From positions 1 to 39,198 of the forward strand of contig NZ_BKZR01000034.1 in the NCBI RefSeq assembly GCF_008974225.1: a DNA stretch of 39,198 bases, in the 5' to 3' direction. The DNA comes from Weizmannia acidilactici. GTDB taxonomy: Bacteria > Bacillota > Bacilli > Bacillales > Bacillaceae_C. Below the pieces are notes generated by a model, which ran no database searches, was not told the origin of the DNA, and saw nothing but the letters and a program-made list of their open reading frames with translations. The translations under genes were made by a program, and so were the position numbers. Position 1 is the stretch's first letter. The number at the start of each line of letters is the position of its first letter. This document shows positions 9,211 to 17,818 of this stretch, in pieces.

Positions 9211-9242
9211 GGATCAGTTTGAAATCCATTGATTTCGTTTTA

Positions 9243-9601
9243 TGGAGACGGTGGGAGTCGAACCCACGTCCAGAAATATCGCCACTCAAGCATCTACGAG
9301 CGTAGCCGATATATTCGCGTTTCGCGCGGCCTTTTGCCTATCGGCGGGCATCCAGCGCGCTAGCCTGATTGGTCTCTTCCTTCGTCCCCAGGCGGAGGAC
9401 AGCCGGCGTATCCCACTCAAGTTGAGACCCTTACCCTACCACATGGGCGATGGAGGGAGGATCCGCTTAGCGCTTATTAGGCAGCTAAAGCGAGGTTTTG
9501 ATTAGATTTGCCAGTTATATTTAGGCTTGCGTTTTTACGGGGACGTCCCCCCGGCTCGCAGCTCAAGCTCGATCTATCCCTGTCGAATCCGTAACGTCCC
9601 C
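9243..9601 (-). ncRNA. ssrA: Transfer-messenger RNA
   Basis: This 359-nt tmRNA rescues stalled ribosomes together with SmpB. The 5' end GGGGACG pairs with CGTCTCC near the 3' end. The T-arm GTGGGTTCGACTCCCAC is intact, and the 5' GGATTCGACAGGGAT segment is typical. The tag reading frame at 9512-9477 begins with GGC and encodes GKSNQNLALAA, ending at TAA followed by a second in-frame TAA. The ALAA end is a ClpXP-type degron. The 3' end reads CGTCTCC plus discriminator A and then TAA, so the terminal CCA is not encoded here, unlike in B. subtilis. Order rnr-smpB-ssrA is the usual Bacillus one. Confidence 0.96.
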
Positions 9602-9661
9602 GGTATAAAAAGGGAGTCTTGGATGATTTGAGCTGTCACATCTAACTGGCTTACAGATAAT

Positions 9662-9689
9662 ATTATAACATGAATTCCTTATGATGCAA
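9662..9689 (-). promoter_or_regulatory. Promoter of ssrA
   Basis: TTGCAT (9689-9684), a 16-bp spacer and perfect TATAAT (9667-9662) lie between smpB and ssrA. Transcription would start about 50 bases before the mature 5' end, which fits a precursor trimmed by RNase P. Confidence 0.65.
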
Positions 9690-9703
9690 TTGTTAGTTTT
9701 TGC

Positions 9704-10168
9704 CTAATGCTGTCTTGCTTTAAAGGCGCGTTCGATCTCGCGGGCCGCTTCTTTCTTTTTCAAAGCTTCGCGCTTATCGTAATTCTTTTTCCCGCGCGCC
9801 AGGCCGATCAAAACTTTTGCATAACCGTTTTTAATGTAAATTTTCAGCGGGATTAAAGAATAACCCTGCTCTTTTACAACGCCGGCCAGTTTGTCGATTT
9901 CCCTGCGGTGGAGCAAAATTTTCCTCGGACGGAGCGGGTCGTGGTTGTATCGGTTTCCCTGTTCATACGGACTGATGTGCATGCCGTATACATATACTTC
10001 CCCTTTTTCCACCCGTGCAAACGAATCGCGCAAATTCACACGCCCTGCGCGGATCGATTTGATTTCCGTCCCCTGCAGGACAAGACCGGCTTCATATGTT
10101 TCTTCGATAAAATAGTCATGGCTTGCTTTCTTGTTTTGCGCCAGCACTTTCCCTTCACCTTTTGGCAT
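9704..10168 (-). CDS. smpB: SsrA-binding protein SmpB
   Basis: This 154-aa protein binds the tRNA-like domain of tmRNA and delivers it to stalled ribosomes. The oligonucleotide-binding fold is complete. KASHDYFIEETYEAGLVLQGTEIKSIR opens the protein (written here as a family segment around residues 14-40). YIKNGYAKVLIGLARGKKNYDKRE marks the conserved C-terminal part (around residues 110-133). The basic C-terminal tail that enters the mRNA channel ends in AFKARQH. The gene sits 39 bp after rnr and about 100 bp before ssrA, so both trans-translation components are adjacent. Confidence 0.97.
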   Translation of the reverse strand: MPKGEGKVLAQNKKASHDYFIEETYEAGLVLQGTEIKSIRAGRVNLRDSFARVEKGEVYVYGMHISPYEQGNRYNHDPLRPRKILLHRREIDKLAGVVKEQGYSLIPLKIYIKNGYAKVLIGLARGKKNYDKREALKKKEAAREIERAFKARQH

Positions 10169-10207
10169 CTTGTTTCCCCTCCGAAGAAGGCAGCCGGGCG
10201 AGCCCGG

Positions 10208-12496
10208 TTACCTCCGTTTTGCTTTTTTCTTTTTCTTTTTCGGCGGCCTCGTGGACCACTCTTCATGGGCGGCATTGTGCTTGTGCGGCCGGGAAGAATT
10301 GGCAGCACGGACTTTCACGATTTTTTTCGGCCGTTCTTCTATTCTTGCCCGCCGGTTGTTTTTCATGCCGACAATTTCAAAATCGATGTTGCGTTCTTCT
10401 TTGTTAACATTCAGCACCCGGACGCGGATTTCGTCCCCGATCCGGAACACATTCCCGGTCCGCTCGCCGATCATCGCATATTGCCGTTCATTGTAATGGT
10501 AATAGTCATCGGTCATATAGCTGACATGGACAAGCCCTTCAATCGTATTCGGCAATTCGACAAACATCCCGAAATTCGTGACCGAACTGATGATCCCGTC
10601 GAACTCCTCGCCAATTTTATCTTCCATAAATTCGGCTTTCTTCAGTTCATCGGTATCGCGTTCGGCATCAACAGCCCGGCGTTCCATTTTCGAAGAATGG
10701 TCGGCAATTTCAAGTAATATCTCTTTCCATTTTTCCTTCGTTTCTTCGTCCATTCTCCCGTCAATTAAATAAGTCCGGATCAGCCGGTGTACGATCAAGT
10801 CCGGATAACGGCGGATCGGCGAAGTGAAATGCGTGTAAAATTTCGTGGACAAACCGAAGTGCCCGATGCATTCCGGGTCGTATTTTGCCTGCTGCATCGA
10901 GCGCAGCATGACTGTCGAAACAACCATTTCTTCCGGCCGGCCTTCTACCGTATCGAGAATTTCCTGAAGCGCCCGTGGATGGACCGAATTCGCGGTGCCC
11001 CGCACAATCAGGCCGAAATTCGTAATAAATTCAAAAAAACGCTGCAGTTTATCCGCTTTCGGCTCTTCGTGGATCCGGTAAATAAACGGCACGTCCAGCC
11101 AGTAAAAATGCTCGGCAACTGTTTCATTCGCCGCAAGCATAAATTCTTCGATCAGTTTTTCCGCAACCGACCGTTCACGCAGCACGACGTCACGCGGCTT
11201 GCCGTTTTCATCCACAAGAACTTTTGCTTCTTTAAAATCAAAGTCGATAGCGCCGCGCTGCATCCTTTTTTTTCGTAAAATGTCCGCCAGCTCGGCCATC
11301 GTTTCAAACATCGGAACAAGCGGTTCGTACCGTTTCCGCAACGCTTCGTCATGGTCGACAAGGATTTTATTGACATCCCCGTATGTCATCCGCTCTGTCG
11401 TTTTGATGATACTTTCGAAAATTTCATGATCCACAACCGTGCCGTTTTCATCAATTTCCATTTCGCACGACAGCGTGAAACGATTCACCCTTGGATTGAG
11501 TGAACATATGCCGTTTGACAGCCGGTGCGGGATCATTGGAATCACGCGGTCGACGAGGTAAACGCTTGTCCCACGTTCAAAGGCTTCGCGGTCAATCGGC
11601 GTGCCCTCGCGCACATAATGGCTGACATCGGCAATATGGACACCGAGCTTGTAATGGCCGTTCGGCAGTTTTTGCACGGTGACGGCATCATCCAAATCTT
11701 TCGCATCGGCCCCGTCAATGGTGACAATTACTTCATCCCGCAAATCGCGGCGGTTGCCGATATCATGTTCATCAATTTCATCCGGCACCCCGTTTGCCTG
11801 TTCGAGCACTTCGTCCGGGAAAGCCTGCGGCAGCCCGTACTGATGGATTATCGACAAAATATCAACGCCTGGGTCATTTTTATGGCCAAGAATTTGAATG
11901 ACTTCTCCTTCCGCATTTTTTGTGCCTTCCGGATATGAAGTAATGCGCACGATCACTTTATGGCCTTCGACAGCGCCGCCGTTTGCCGTTTTCGGAATAA
12001 AGATATCGCTCCCGAACCGTTTGTCATCCGGCACAACAAAGCCGAAGTGCCGGCTTTCCACATACGTGCCGACGATTTCTTTCTGGCCGCGCTCCAAAAT
12101 CCGCACAACGGTTCCTTCCTGCCGCTGCCCGGAGCTTCTGCTTGACACGCGCACGATGACCGTGTCTCCGTTTAAAGCATGGTTTGTTTCATGCGGCGGG
12201 ATAAAAATATCATCCATCCCCGGTTCATCCGGCGCCACAAAAGCAAAGCCTTTCGGGTGGCCGATCAGCTTTCCGCGCACAAGATTCATTTTTTCCGGCA
12301 GGCCGTAACGGTTGCTGCGCGTGCGGATGACAAGCCCTTTTTCTTCCATATAGACAAGCACTTTGACAAATTCTTTAAACTCGGAAGAATCCTGGATGCC
12401 GAACGCTTTTTCCAGTTCCTGGACCGTAAGCGGCTTGTACGTTTCTTCTTTCATATACGATAAAATTCTGTCAACATCTTGCCGGAGTTGATCCAT
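10208..12496 (-). CDS. rnr: Ribonuclease R
   Basis: This 762-aa 3'-5' exoribonuclease degrades structured RNA and works with SmpB/tmRNA in non-stop mRNA decay. In order it carries an N-terminal winged-helix segment (1-65), two cold-shock-like domains (about 70-200), the RNB catalytic domain with the acidic motif DGADAKDLDD at 261-270, a C-terminal S1 domain (FDGIISSVTNFGMFVELP) and a lysine-rich tail (PPKKKKKKAKRR). The start at 12496 is chosen because AAAGGAGG lies 7-8 bases upstream. The frame stays open for 41 more codons into the preceding gene, but those codons have no ribosome site and no homology. Confidence 0.97.
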   Translation of the reverse strand: MDQLRQDVDRILSYMKEETYKPLTVQELEKAFGIQDSSEFKEFVKVLVYMEEKGLVIRTRSNRYGLPEKMNLVRGKLIGHPKGFAFVAPDEPGMDDIFIPPHETNHALNGDTVIVRVSSRSSGQRQEGTVVRILERGQKEIVGTYVESRHFGFVVPDDKRFGSDIFIPKTANGGAVEGHKVIVRITSYPEGTKNAEGEVIQILGHKNDPGVDILSIIHQYGLPQAFPDEVLEQANGVPDEIDEHDIGNRRDLRDEVIVTIDGADAKDLDDAVTVQKLPNGHYKLGVHIADVSHYVREGTPIDREAFERGTSVYLVDRVIPMIPHRLSNGICSLNPRVNRFTLSCEMEIDENGTVVDHEIFESIIKTTERMTYGDVNKILVDHDEALRKRYEPLVPMFETMAELADILRKKRMQRGAIDFDFKEAKVLVDENGKPRDVVLRERSVAEKLIEEFMLAANETVAEHFYWLDVPFIYRIHEEPKADKLQRFFEFITNFGLIVRGTANSVHPRALQEILDTVEGRPEEMVVSTVMLRSMQQAKYDPECIGHFGLSTKFYTHFTSPIRRYPDLIVHRLIRTYLIDGRMDEETKEKWKEILLEIADHSSKMERRAVDAERDTDELKKAEFMEDKIGEEFDGIISSVTNFGMFVELPNTIEGLVHVSYMTDDYYHYNERQYAMIGERTGNVFRIGDEIRVRVLNVNKEERNIDFEIVGMKNNRRARIEERPKKIVKVRAANSSRPHKHNAAHEEWSTRPPKKKKKKAKRR

Positions 12497-12521
12497 CTTT
12501 TTCCCTCCTTTGCGGGAAAGT

Positions 12522-13271
12522 TTATTCCTGCCAGTCAAGCGATTCAAGGAATTGGTAAACATCTTCATGGAGCTGTTCTTTTTCCTTATCGAGCGTAATG
12601 ACATGGCCGGATTGTTCATACCATTTGATTTGTTTATGGTCCGATTCCACTTCGGAATAAATAATATTCGCGCTTTCCGGCTTAATCATTTCATCATGGC
12701 GCGCCTGCACGACAAAAACAGGCGCATAAATATGGTCCACATGATTGCGGACATCTTGGATTAAGCTTTGCAGCGATTTCAATGTGTTCATCGGTGTCTT
12801 TTTAAATTCCCGGATTTCCTTTTCAATCTGCTCTTCGCTTTTCCCTTCAAATTGTTTGTATTTACGGGCGTACTGGACGACGCCTTCGTACATCGTCTGT
12901 TCGCTTTTTATGTACATCGGCGCGCACATGGTGATAATTCCCTTTACAGGTACAGTGTAACCCAATTTTAAAGAAAATACCCCGCCCAAAGACAATCCGG
13001 CCACCGCAATTTCGTCGTACCCTTTTTGTTTTAATAAATGGTATCCTGCCATGACATCCTGCCACCAATCTTCAGGCCCGGTATGCACCAGGTTTTCCGG
13101 CGGCACCCCATGCCCTTTGTATTGCGGTGCATGGCAGGTGTACCCTTTCTTTTCAAGGAACCGGCCGAGCATCCTAACATCGGCTGAATTTCCCGTAAAT
13201 CCGTGCAAAAGAAGGACGGCCCTTTTGCCGCCTTCAAATAAAAAAGGTTTAGGCATCACAATTCTCATCAT
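12522..13271 (-). CDS. est: Carboxylesterase (Est30 type)
   Basis: This 249-aa alpha/beta-hydrolase closely resembles the Geobacillus Est30 carboxylesterase, which hydrolyses short- to medium-chain esters. The catalytic triad is Ser94 in GLSLGG, Asp193 in ARHDEM and His223 in SGHV; the oxyanion segment LLHGFTGNSADV lies near residue 21. I start at the first of two tandem ATGs (13271), preceded by AGAGGAG; 12 further upstream codons are open but lack a ribosome site. It occupies its usual place between secG and rnr. The physiological substrate is unknown. Confidence 0.95.
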   Translation of the reverse strand: MMRIVMPKPFLFEGGKRAVLLLHGFTGNSADVRMLGRFLEKKGYTCHAPQYKGHGVPPENLVHTGPEDWWQDVMAGYHLLKQKGYDEIAVAGLSLGGVFSLKLGYTVPVKGIITMCAPMYIKSEQTMYEGVVQYARKYKQFEGKSEEQIEKEIREFKKTPMNTLKSLQSLIQDVRNHVDHIYAPVFVVQARHDEMIKPESANIIYSEVESDHKQIKWYEQSGHVITLDKEKEQLHEDVYQFLESLDWQE

Positions 13272-13369
13272 CCGTAAAAAACTCCTCTTTTCCTGCTGAA
13301 AATTCACTGTCGCCCTTTGTTCAATTTTATTTGTAACAAACCATAGCAGGAAATTCCAGCATTCCGCAC

Positions 13370-13401
13370 AAAAAAACCTGGTCCGTCATGTCCGGGCCAG
13401 G
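13370..13401 (-). terminator. Terminator between secG and est
   Basis: CCTGG/CCAGG and CCG/CGG form a stem with one mismatch around a 7-base loop (13377-13401), followed by seven T on the minus strand. It is placed 11 bp past the secG stop. Confidence 0.85.
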
Positions 13402-13412
13402 ATCAGCACATT

Positions 13413-13646
13413 TTATAAATCCAAATATGCAAGTCCGATCGCCAGCAAGAAAAACAACACCGCCAGCACAATCGTAATCCGGTGCAAAATCAAATCAATC
13501 CCGCGCACTTTTTGTTTTCCGAAAAGCTGCTCGGCCCCGCCGGAAATCGCCCCGGATAATCCCGTACTTTTCCCCGGCTGCAACAGGATCACAGCAATTA
13601 AAAGGACAGCATCTATAACCAATAGCGTAAGCAATAATGTATGCAT
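13413..13646 (-). CDS. secG: Protein translocase subunit SecG
   Basis: This 77-aa membrane protein is the small auxiliary subunit of the SecYEG channel. Two hydrophobic helices (about 4-23 and 53-73) flank a cytoplasmic loop with the family segment LLQPGKSTGLSGAISGGAEQ and LFGKQKVRGID. The ATG at 13646 has GGAGG nine bases upstream; a GTG two codons earlier overlaps that site and is rejected. It heads the secG-est-rnr-smpB-ssrA cluster, but the strong terminator that follows means downstream genes probably depend on read-through or other promoters. Confidence 0.96.
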   Translation of the reverse strand: MHTLLLTLLVIDAVLLIAVILLQPGKSTGLSGAISGGAEQLFGKQKVRGIDLILHRITIVLAVLFFLLAIGLAYLDL

Positions 13647-13685
13647 GGACACACACCTCCCGAAACGGACAATACCTTATTTCAT

Positions 13686-13714
13686 AGTTTATCATAAAGC
13701 ATAGTTTGGATCAA
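13686..13714 (-). promoter_or_regulatory. Promoter of secG
   Basis: TTGATC (13714-13709), a 17-bp spacer and TAAACT (13691-13686) lie about 40 bp before the secG start. Confidence 0.55.
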
Positions 13715-13807
13715 TAAAGGGGTTAAAACGATCAGAGGTTTGGCATGCAACGATGAGATAGGAAAAGCAGTAAACGGTATGAGCATTTCGAGCGGCTGAT
13801 GTTCGCC

Positions 13808-14067
13808 TTTTGTGTCTTTTTGGCTGCTAATTAGACAGTTCGGACGTGCAGCTCTCTCCTTTTGTCTTGTTGGCTGTTCTAATTAGACAGTTTGGTCGCG
13901 CGGAGCTCTTCTTTTGTCTTTTTGGCTGTTCCAATTAGACAATTCGGACGTGCGACACTCTCCTTTTGTCTTGTTGGCTGCTCTAATTAGACAGTTCGCA
14001 TGCGCGGATCTCTTTTTTTGTCTTGTTGGCTGCTCTAATTAGACAGTTTGGCTGTGCTGTGCAAGCC
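13808..14067. repeat. Five tandem 52-bp repeats between eno and secG
   Basis: Units begin at 13808, 13860, 13912, 13964 and 14016, each exactly 52 bp after the last. Unit 1 has internal compensating changes. The first ~36 bp are nearly invariant (TTTTGTCTTGTTGGCTG, a variable pair, then TAATTAGACAGTT). The last ~16 bp vary but stay pyrimidine-rich (CTCTYYY). TGTCT and AGACA in each unit can pair, and the extra outer pair is kept in unit 3 by a G-to-A change. The stretch 13715-13807 and the array carry no gene on either strand. Confidence 0.9.
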
Positions 14068-14104
14068 TTTAACCTTTTCGAGCGCCGGCAAAAATATTCA
14101 ATCT

Positions 14105-14139
14105 AAAAAAGAAAAACTGCCCGGTTCAAAACCGGGCAG
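14105..14139 (-). terminator. Terminator of the glycolytic operon after eno
   Basis: CTGCCCGGTT and AACCGGGCAG form a perfect 10-bp stem with a 3-base loop (14117-14139), followed by a T-rich tract on the minus strand. It lies about 20 bp past the eno stop. Confidence 0.92.
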
Positions 14140-14159
14140 CCCGCATAACGGTAATGACA

Positions 14160-15452
14160 TTATTTTTTCAAGTTGTAGAAAGTATTTTTGCCCAGGAATT
14201 CGGCAGTGTCGCCTAATTCGTCTTCAATGCGGAGCAATTGGTTGTATTTTGCTACGCGGTCAGTACGTGAAGGAGCACCTGTTTTAATTTGGCCTGCGTT
14301 TGTCGCTACAGCGATGTCAGCGATTGTGCTGTCTTCCGTTTCACCTGAGCGGTGGGAAACGATCGCAGTGTAGCCTGCGCGTTTTGCCATTTCAATCGCA
14401 TTGAAGGTTTCAGTCAAAGTACCAATTTGGTTAACTTTGATCAGGATCGCGTTACCAACGCCTTCTTGAATACCGCGGGCAAGTTTTTCAGTGTTTGTTA
14501 CGAACAAGTCGTCCCCAACAAGCTGAACTTTTTTGCCAAGGCGTTCCGTCAACATTTTGTGGCCTTCCCAGTCGTTTTCATCCAAACCGTCTTCGATCGA
14601 GATGATTGGGTATTTAGAAATTAATTCTTCATACCAGTTTACCATTTCTTCAGAAGTCAAAACTTTGCCTTCGCCTTCCAAATGGTATTTGCCATCTTCA
14701 TCGCTGTAAAGTTCGGAAGATGCAACGTCCATGGCAAGCAGTACTTGTTCACCCGGTTTGTAGCCTGCTTTTTCGATTGCTTCGATGATGGTGGAAAGGG
14801 CTTCTTCGTTCGATTTCAAGTTCGGGGCAAAGCCGCCTTCGTCACCAACAGCCGTGTTGTAGCCTTTTGATTTTAATACAGATTTCAAGTTGTGGAAAAT
14901 TTCAGCACCCATGCGGAGCGCTTCTTTAAAGTTCGGAGCCCCTGCAGGCATGATCATGAATTCTTGGATATCAACGTTGTTGTCGGCATGCGCACCGCCG
15001 TTTAAGATGTTCATCATTGGAACCGGCAGTTGTTTTGCGTTGAATCCGCCAAGATATTGATACAAAGGAACGCCAAGCTCATCAGCTGCAGCACGGGCAA
15101 CTGCAAGGGAAACGCCGAGGATCGCGTTTGCGCCGAGTTTGCCTTTGTTTGGTGTGCCGTCAAGTTCGATCATCGCTTTATCAATGCCAACTTGGTTAAA
15201 TACATCATAGCCGACGATTTCTTCTGCAATGGTTTCATTTACATTTTTAACCGCCGTTTCTACGCCCTTGCCCAGGAAGCGGTTTTTGTCATTATCACGA
15301 AGTTCCACTGCTTCGTATTCGCCGGTAGATGCGCCGCTTGGCACCAATGCGCGGCCAAAACCGCCTTCTTCTGTGTAAACTTCTACTTCAACTGTCGGAT
15401 TACCGCGGGAATCCAATACTTCGCGTGCGTAAATATCAGTAATCAAAGACAT
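14160..15452 (-). CDS. eno: Enolase
   Basis: This 430-aa enzyme converts 2-phosphoglycerate to phosphoenolpyruvate and is also a scaffold of the Bacillus RNA degradosome-like assembly. The family landmarks are intact: SGASTGEYEAVELRD, GDEGGFAPNL (acid catalyst region), SIEDGLDENDW (metal ligands), LVGDDLFVTN, LIKVNQIGTLTE (catalytic lysine) and SHRSGETED. The ATG at 15452 has AAAGGAG 10 bases upstream; a TTG two codons earlier is too close to that site. It is the last gene of the cggR-gapA-pgk-tpiA-pgm-eno operon, 37 bp after pgm, and is followed by a strong terminator. Confidence 0.98.
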   Translation of the reverse strand: MSLITDIYAREVLDSRGNPTVEVEVYTEEGGFGRALVPSGASTGEYEAVELRDNDKNRFLGKGVETAVKNVNETIAEEIVGYDVFNQVGIDKAMIELDGTPNKGKLGANAILGVSLAVARAAADELGVPLYQYLGGFNAKQLPVPMMNILNGGAHADNNVDIQEFMIMPAGAPNFKEALRMGAEIFHNLKSVLKSKGYNTAVGDEGGFAPNLKSNEEALSTIIEAIEKAGYKPGEQVLLAMDVASSELYSDEDGKYHLEGEGKVLTSEEMVNWYEELISKYPIISIEDGLDENDWEGHKMLTERLGKKVQLVGDDLFVTNTEKLARGIQEGVGNAILIKVNQIGTLTETFNAIEMAKRAGYTAIVSHRSGETEDSTIADIAVATNAGQIKTGAPSRTDRVAKYNQLLRIEDELGDTAEFLGKNTFYNLKK

Positions 15453-15489
15453 ATTCAAATCTCTCCTTTAATGCGTAAATTTAGGACTC

Positions 15490-17025
15490 TCATTTTTTAA
15501 TCAAGCTAGTACCTGTCATTTCTTTCGGCTGCGGAATGTTCAGCAGGTCAAGCATTGTAGGTGCCAAATCTGCAAGAATACCGCCATCGCGCACTTCAAT
15601 GCCTTTTTTCGTAATAATGACAGGAACCGGGTTGGTTGTATGTGCGGTCATTGGTTTACCGTCTGGCGTAACCACTTCGTCCGAGTTGCCGTGGTCTGCG
15701 GTAATAATCGCATAGCCGCCTTTTTCAAGAATGAGGTCAACGACTTTACCCAGGCATTCATCAACAGCTTCAATTGCTTTAATGGTTGGCTCCAGCATGC
15801 CGGAGTGGCCGACCATATCCGGGTTCGCATAGTTCAAAATGATGGCATCATATTTGTCGTTCCGGATTTGTTCCAACAACGCATCCGTTACTTCATACGC
15901 GCTCATTTCCGGTTTCAGGTCATATGTGGCCACTTTTGGAGAATTGATCAAAATCCGGTCTTCTCCAGGGAATCTTTCTTCGCGCCCGCCGTTCATAAAG
16001 AATGTAACGTGCGGATATTTTTCAGTTTCTGCAATGCGAAGCTGTTTCAATCCATGCTGCGATAAAACTTCGCCGATCGTGTTGTCCAGGCTGACCGGTT
16101 TGAACGCCACATAACCTTTTACCGTTTCAGAGAAATGGGTCATGCAAACGAAATACAAATCTTTCGGATGGTTTGCGCCGCGATCAAATTCACGGTAGTC
16201 TTCGTTCGTAAACGCGTTGGAAATCTGGATGGCACGGTCCGGGCGGAAGTTGTAGAAAATGACCGAATCATGGTCTTTAATCGTTGCAACCGGCGTCCCG
16301 TCTTCTTTCGTAATGACGGAAGGAATAACGAATTCATCAAAGATGCCGTTTTTGTAGGAATCTTCCACAACCGCCATTGCATTCGGATATTTCGGGCCTT
16401 CGCCATACGCCATTGCACGGTATGCTTTTTCAACACGGTCCCAGCGTTTGTCGCGGTCCATGGAATAGTAGCGTCCGGTAACCGTTGCAAATTGGCCAAC
16501 ACCATATTCTTTGAATTTTTCTTCCGTTGCTTTAATGTATTTTTCCGCTGTTTTCGGGCCAACATCACGGCCGTCTAGGAAAGCATGGACATAAACGTTC
16601 TTCACGTCATGGTCGGCAGCAAGTTTCAACAGCGCAAACATATGGCGGATATGGCTGTGCACGCCGCCGTCGGATAACAAACCAAACAGATGAAGGTCTG
16701 TCCCATATTTTTTCACATTCTCAATTGCGCCAAGGAACGTTTCGTTTTTGCCAAATTCGCCTTCGCGGATCGAAATGTCCACGCGGGTTAAGTTTTGGTA
16801 TACAATCCGGCCGGCACCGATGTTTGTATGGCCGACTTCGGAGTTCCCCATTTGGCCTTCAGGAAGACCTACCGCTTCGCCGCTTGCGCCAAGCTGGTTA
16901 TGCGGGAATTCCTTCCAATAGCGGTCAAAATTCGGTTTATTTGCTTGGGCTACTGCATTTCCTTTTGTTTCTTTCCGGCAGCCAAAGCCATCTAAAATAA
17001 TCAATGCCACAGGTGCTTTACTCAT
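15490..17025 (-). CDS. gpmI: 2,3-bisphosphoglycerate-independent phosphoglycerate mutase
   Basis: This 511-aa manganese enzyme of the alkaline-phosphatase superfamily interconverts 3- and 2-phosphoglycerate. The metal ligand Asp12 (LILDGFG region), the phosphorylated Ser62 in MGNSEVGH and the late metal motif TADHGNSD are all present. Segments LDGRDVGPKTA and VTGRYYSMDRDKRWDR belong to the substrate-binding domain. The start overlaps the last 8 bases of tpiA, consistent with translational coupling. Bacillus literature also calls the gene pgm. In spore-formers this manganese-dependent mutase helps the forespore accumulate 3-phosphoglycerate. Confidence 0.98.
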   Translation of the reverse strand: MSKAPVALIILDGFGCRKETKGNAVAQANKPNFDRYWKEFPHNQLGASGEAVGLPEGQMGNSEVGHTNIGAGRIVYQNLTRVDISIREGEFGKNETFLGAIENVKKYGTDLHLFGLLSDGGVHSHIRHMFALLKLAADHDVKNVYVHAFLDGRDVGPKTAEKYIKATEEKFKEYGVGQFATVTGRYYSMDRDKRWDRVEKAYRAMAYGEGPKYPNAMAVVEDSYKNGIFDEFVIPSVITKEDGTPVATIKDHDSVIFYNFRPDRAIQISNAFTNEDYREFDRGANHPKDLYFVCMTHFSETVKGYVAFKPVSLDNTIGEVLSQHGLKQLRIAETEKYPHVTFFMNGGREERFPGEDRILINSPKVATYDLKPEMSAYEVTDALLEQIRNDKYDAIILNYANPDMVGHSGMLEPTIKAIEAVDECLGKVVDLILEKGGYAIITADHGNSDEVVTPDGKPMTAHTTNPVPVIITKKGIEVRDGGILADLAPTMLDLLNIPQPKEMTGTSLIKK

Positions 17026-17779
17026 GGCTTACCGCCTCCAATAATTGCAAATAAGATTGTGGATCAAGGCTTGCGCCTCCAACTAACGCACCGTCAATAT
17101 CAGGCTGTTGCATGAATTCTTTAATGTTTCCCGGTTTTACGCTGCCGCCGTATTGGATGCGCACGGCATCTGCTACATCCTGGTTGAATTGTTCCGCAAT
17201 CACGCTGCGGATATACGCGCAAACTTCGTTGGCATCTTCGGCAGTCGAAGATTTCCCGGTGCCGATTGCCCAGATTGGTTCATAGGCAACAACCGTTTTT
17301 ATCGCCTCTTCGTCGGAAAGGCCGGCGAAAGCAGCTTTTACCTGCGAACCGACAAGTTCTTTTGTTTCGTTATTTTCACGTTGTTCCAGTGTTTCTCCAA
17401 CGCATACGATCGGTGTTAAATGATGCGCAAAAGCAGCTTTCACTTTTTTGTTAACTGCTTCATCCGTTTCATTAAACATTTCACGGCGTTCAGAGTGTCC
17501 CAGAATGACATATTCAACGTGTAAATCAGCGAGTGCAACCGGGCTGATTTCACCTGTAAAAGCACCGCTTTCTTCAAAGTGCATGTTTTGGGCACCAATT
17601 TTCACCCTGGTGCCTTTTGTGGCTTCCACAAGGCGTTCTAGGAAGAGCGCAGGAGCACAAATCACGCTGTCGACAACAGACTCGCTCGGCACCGAATTTT
17701 TCACTTCTTCGGCAAAAGCAAGCGCTTCTGGCAAAGTTTTATTCATTTTCCAGTTTCCCGCGATGATCGGTTTACGCAA
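17018..17779 (-). CDS. tpiA: Triose-phosphate isomerase
   Basis: This 253-aa TIM-barrel enzyme interconverts dihydroxyacetone phosphate and glyceraldehyde-3-phosphate. AGNWKMN is at the N-terminus, His95 is in LGHSERR and Glu167 in AYEPIWAIGTG; IQYGGSVKP forms the phosphate site. I assign a TTG start at 17779. It gives the standard MRKPIIAGNWK N-terminus and has GGGAG eight bases upstream, while the in-frame GTG and ATG codons further up lack a usable ribosome site. A weak start codon inside an operon of ATG starts could tune stoichiometry, which is inference. Confidence 0.97.
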   Translation of the reverse strand: MRKPIIAGNWKMNKTLPEALAFAEEVKNSVPSESVVDSVICAPALFLERLVEATKGTRVKIGAQNMHFEESGAFTGEISPVALADLHVEYVILGHSERREMFNETDEAVNKKVKAAFAHHLTPIVCVGETLEQRENNETKELVGSQVKAAFAGLSDEEAIKTVVAYEPIWAIGTGKSSTAEDANEVCAYIRSVIAEQFNQDVADAVRIQYGGSVKPGNIKEFMQQPDIDGALVGGASLDPQSYLQLLEAVSHE

Positions 17780-17818
17780 TAAGGACACTCCCTTTCTATA
17801 TAAAATCAAACGAACTTC

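Noticed and set aside
9908..10717. Long plus-strand open frame opposite smpB and rnr
   Set aside because: It is antisense to two strongly supported genes, has no ribosome site or recognisable domain, and its codon pattern is that of a reverse-complement shadow.
13808..14067. Array of conserved and variable parts could be a CRISPR
   Set aside because: The variable parts are only about 16 bp and similar to each other, the conserved part is about 36 bp, and no cas genes are present.
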